Source of the DNA: JABDPF01 sp036351575
GTDB lineage: Bacteria; Pseudomonadota; Gammaproteobacteria; Xanthomonadales; SZUA-36
Assembly: GCA_036351575.1 (NCBI GenBank)
Contig: JAZBPJ010000177.1
Location: forward strand, 1-6,837
Direction of reading: 5' to 3'
Length of the DNA: 6,837 bases
Shown in pieces: positions 4,579 to 6,837 of this stretch (its first letter is position 1; each line of letters starts with the position of its first letter). The notes beneath the pieces were generated by a model. That model worked only from the letters and a program-made list of their open reading frames with translations. It made no database searches and was not told the origin of the DNA. The position numbers were made by a program, and so were the translations under genes.

Positions 4579-6837
4579 ATGACCAACAGACCCGGTATGT
4601 CACTGATCACGGTGCTTGCCATCCTGCTGCTCACGGCGCCCCTGGCGCTGGCGCGCGAGGACGTGGCGGCCGAATACGGGTTCACCGCAGCGGACAATGA
4701 GAGCTATCTGCCCGAGAGCGTGATTGCCTTCGTTCGCCCGGGACTGGAACTCGAGATTCTGGACGTCGTTATCCCGGCTGACATGCAGACGGAAGTGACG
4801 TTCAAGCTCACCGATCCGGCCGGCCTGCCGCTGGACCGTAATGGCGTGATGACGCCGGGACCGGTCAGCACGTCTTTTATCCTGGCTTACATTCCTGAAG
4901 GTGAGGAAGCCTACGTCGCGTACACCGCGCGCGTGGCGACCAGTCCGATCACGGGTGACTCGGCCGTGCAGGCCACCAGCGATTCCGGCGGCAGCTACAC
5001 CGACCTCGGCGATGGAACGTACGTCTACAAGTTCGGTACGGTGCTGCCCGACGATTACGAAGCCGGCGCGACCCATTCGCTCGGCATCTACGCCCGCCGC
5101 GACCTGACCGAATTCGACCTGGACCGTTACGTCACCAACGAGATGGAACACTGGGTGCCCGCCGGCGGAACGGCCATGCCGCGCAGTATCGTGACGACCG
5201 CGACCTGCAACCGTTGCCACGACCCGCTCGCCATTCACGGCGGTGCGCGCACCGACGTTCCGCTCTGCATCCTGTGCCACAACCCGACGCAGAGCATCGA
5301 CCCCGATACGGGTGATTCGGTCGACATGCCTTACATGGTGCACAAGATTCATGCCGGCGCGGCCCTTGAGAACGGCTACACGATCATCGGCTATCGCCAG
5401 AGCGTGCATGACTATTCCGACGTGCATTTCCCGACAGCACTGAATGACTGTGAAGTCTGTCACACGGGCGGAACGCCCACCGAAGATTTCCCGTTGATCG
5501 CCAATCCGTCTCCGGCGCCATCCTGCGATTCGACCGGTCGATCCATGGCCGAGCTTTCCTGGGGTGATGCCGGCGCCATCGAACTGCGCCTCGATTCCCC
5601 GGACGGTCATAAGCTGACGTCCCGCGGCGAAGCCGGTTCCTTCATGACCGGAGCGTGGCTGAACGACCTGATGGAGTTCTTCCTGGTTGAAACCGGCACC
5701 GGTGATGTGATCCAGAGCGTCACGCCGGGCACGACCGTGTTCGGCTGCTCCAACAACCCGCCGGGCGCGTTCGTGGGCGAACCCGCTGTCGACCACACGG
5801 CCTGGATGACCAGTCCCAGTCGCGTCGTCTGCGGTTCCTGCCACGACGACATCGATTTCGAAGAAGGTGTCGGTCACCCGCAAATGACCACAGATGAGAC
5901 CTGCTCGCTCTGCCACCAGCCCACTGGACGCGAATACGGCGCCAGCGTCGCCGGTACGCACCAGGTCGACTACCAGTCGGCCCAGCTGGGCGGCGTTCTG
6001 GTCCAGGTTCTCGATATCACCAATATCGGTCCGGGCCAGCGCCCGATCGTCACGTTCTCGCTGAGCAACAAGTGGGGTCCGCTGCCGCCGAGCATGCTTG
6101 GCCGCCTGCGCTTCTCGCTGTCCGGCCCGAACGACGATTTCAGCTTCTACGCCCAGGACGATGCAATCGGCGCACTGCAGGCCGACGGCGCCAACTGGAA
6201 ATTCCAGTTCGAAACACCGTTGCCGGACGACGCAATGGGCAGCTACTCGCTCGGAGTCGAAGGCCGGATAAACAACTACACCCTGAACCCGGGCACCAAC
6301 GACGAGTTCACGATGAACGACCAGATGCAGAACTTCATCGAGCCGTTTGCCGTAACCGGCGACAGCGTCATGCCGCGCCGCATGGTGGTCGACGACGCCA
6401 AGTGCGAAAGCTGCCATGCGAACCTGAGCCTGCACGGTTCCAACCGGCACGACGCCGGCGGTTACTGCCAGACCTGCCATATGCCGTCCGCGACGGATGC
6501 AGTGGTCCGGCCCGAGGGTGAGGGCGCGCCGGAATCCATCGACTTCCGCTACATGGTTCACAAGATCCACCGCGGCGCGGAACTCGAAAACGGCTACGTG
6601 GTGTACGGTTACCGCAGCACCGTGCACGACTACAGTGATATCCACTATGTCGGCGACCTGCGCAACTGCGAGGCCTGCCACGTCGAAGGCGCTTACACCC
6701 TGCCGCTGTCTGACGGCCTGGAAATGGTAACGACCCCGCGTGATTACTTCACGCCGATGGGGCCGGAAACCGCGTCCTGCCTGTCCTGCCATGACAGCCA
6801 GTCGGCTGCATCGCACGCGCTGTCCAACTCGAGCGAG
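4579..6837 (+). CDS. OmcA/MtrC-family decaheme cytochrome c, secreted (3' end outside window)
   Basis: The frame is open from ATG 4579 to the right edge, 753 residues, with no stop. Residues 1-25 are a Sec signal peptide (hydrophobic LITVLAILLLTAPLALA) with probable cleavage after ALA. The first cysteine is C210, so there is no lipobox. Residues about 50-205 are a beta-rich domain (TPGPVSTSFILAYIP, DLGDGTYVYKFG). Heme module 1 has CNRCH 210, CILCH 230, CEVCH 291, CGSCH 418 and CSLCH 442. A second beta domain spans about 457-600. Heme module 2 has CESCH 609, CQTCH 630, CEACH 697 and CLSCH 734. Conserved histidines in HGGAR, MVHKIH and VHDYSDVH are candidate distal heme ligands. This order fits the OmcA/MtrC decaheme family, known in extracellular electron transfer to metals or other acceptors; the acceptor here is unknown. 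Module 1 carries an unusual insert (about 306-395). The gene diverges from the crotonase gene and has a good ribosome binding site. Confidence 0.93.
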   Translation, partial: MTNRPGMSLITVLAILLLTAPLALAREDVAAEYGFTAADNESYLPESVIAFVRPGLELEILDVVIPADMQTEVTFKLTDPAGLPLDRNGVMTPGPVSTSFILAYIPEGEEAYVAYTARVATSPITGDSAVQATSDSGGSYTDLGDGTYVYKFGTVLPDDYEAGATHSLGIYARRDLTEFDLDRYVTNEMEHWVPAGGTAMPRSIVTTATCNRCHDPLAIHGGARTDVPLCILCHNPTQSIDPDTGDSVDMPYMVHKIHAGAALENGYTIIGYRQSVHDYSDVHFPTALNDCEVCHTGGTPTEDFPLIANPSPAPSCDSTGRSMAELSWGDAGAIELRLDSPDGHKLTSRGEAGSFMTGAWLNDLMEFFLVETGTGDVIQSVTPGTTVFGCSNNPPGAFVGEPAVDHTAWMTSPSRVVCGSCHDDIDFEEGVGHPQMTTDETCSLCHQPTGREYGASVAGTHQVDYQSAQLGGVLVQVLDITNIGPGQRPIVTFSLSNKWGPLPPSMLGRLRFSLSGPNDDFSFYAQDDAIGALQADGANWKFQFETPLPDDAMGSYSLGVEGRINNYTLNPGTNDEFTMNDQMQNFIEPFAVTGDSVMPRRMVVDDAKCESCHANLSLHGSNRHDAGGYCQTCHMPSATDAVVRPEGEGAPESIDFRYMVHKIHRGAELENGYVVYGYRSTVHDYSDIHYVGDLRNCEACHVEGAYTLPLSDGLEMVTTPRDYFTPMGPETASCLSCHDSQSAASHALSNSSE
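5206..5916 (+). other. Heme module 1: five CXXCH motifs interrupted by a beta-type insert
   Basis: The five heme c attachment motifs start at bases 5206, 5266, 5449, 5830 and 5902. Spacings between first cysteines are 20, 61, 127 and 24 residues. The 127-residue gap between hemes 3 and 4 is far larger than the equivalent 37 residues in module 2, because of the inserted domain. Residues 252-291 repeat in module 2, showing that the two modules arose by duplication. Confidence 0.9.
5494..5763 (+). other. Ig-like domain inserted between hemes 3 and 4, flanked by two extra cysteines
   Basis: Residues about 306-395 contain no heme motif. They read as alternating beta strands: NPSPAPSCDSTG, AELSWGDAGAIELRLDSPDG, MTGAWLNDLMEFFLVE and a final strand ending at FGC. 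Cysteines C316 and C390 are not in CXXCH motifs and could form a disulfide in the periplasm or outside the cell. The pattern (proline-rich lead, C-D-x-[ST]-G, L-S-W, E-[LV]-R-[LV]-x-S-P-D-G, T-G-x-W-[LV]-x-D-x-M-x-F-[FY]-L) recalls short bacterial Ig-like modules seen in other secreted proteins. That resemblance is from memory, not from a search. Confidence 0.6.
6403..6837 (+). other. Heme module 2: four CXXCH motifs, cut by the window edge
   Basis: Motifs start at bases 6403, 6466, 6667 and 6778. Spacings of 21, 67 and 37 residues between first cysteines parallel module 1 without its insert. If the last spacing follows module 1 (24 residues), a fifth motif would start about five codons past the right edge, making ten hemes in all. 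Confidence 0.85.

Noticed and set aside
5524..5748. Cysteines C316 and C390 as degenerate heme sites
   Set aside because: Neither is followed by a second cysteine and histidine in any known heme c spacing; a disulfide in an inserted beta domain explains them better.
4600..6816. 738-codon open reading frame on the minus strand
   Set aside because: It lies wholly opposite the cytochrome gene, whose signal peptide, ribosome binding site, nine CXXCH motifs and family domain order are decisive. The antisense product has no recognisable domain; its openness follows from the high GC and codon choice of the real gene.

Overview
The window looks like bacterial chromosome, most likely from a proteobacterium (possibly a gammaproteobacterium; this is inference from gene types and base composition, not from a marker gene). 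Genes are dense, start sites have AGGA/AGGAG ribosome binding sites, and hand counts of a few 60-base samples give roughly 50-60% GC in the left third and 60-70% in the coding parts of the rest. No RNA gene, insertion sequence, integrase, CRISPR array or origin was recognised.

Left third (1-2329, + strand): two tandem genes for SLC13/DASS-type membrane permeases. The first is cut by the left edge and only its C-terminal half is visible. The second is complete and has two RCK_C (TrkA_C) regulatory domains between its two membrane halves. They are separated by 17 bases and probably form one transcript. A 92-base convergent gap holding nested inverted repeats follows.

Middle (2422-4291, - strand): a crotonase-fold enoyl-CoA hydratase/isomerase gene followed 28 bases later by an Ada-type protein. 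The Ada protein has a shortened N-terminal zinc/methyl-acceptor domain, an AraC-like helix-turn-helix and an O6-methylguanine-DNA methyltransferase domain. The two probably share a transcript.

Right third (4579 to the edge, + strand): the large gene here has no stop codon inside the window. It encodes a secreted OmcA/MtrC-family multiheme cytochrome c: signal peptide, N-terminal beta domain, a pentaheme module, a second beta domain, then a second heme module cut by the right edge. Nine CXXCH motifs are visible and the tenth is expected just past the edge. A 738-codon open frame on the opposite strand of this gene is a shadow.

The 287-base divergent region between the crotonase and cytochrome genes is the most interesting non-coding part. 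It has four TTAA(T/C) elements at exactly 11-base steps, which looks like an operator for a tandem-binding regulator such as an OmpR/PhoB-type response regulator, and a stem-loop in the presumed cytochrome leader. The most unusual protein feature is an Ig-like, cysteine-flanked domain that appears to be inserted inside the first heme module of the cytochrome, between its third and fourth hemes. Together the right side suggests regulated production of an extracytoplasmic electron-transfer protein; the partner genes (porin, MtrA-like cytochrome) are not in the window.
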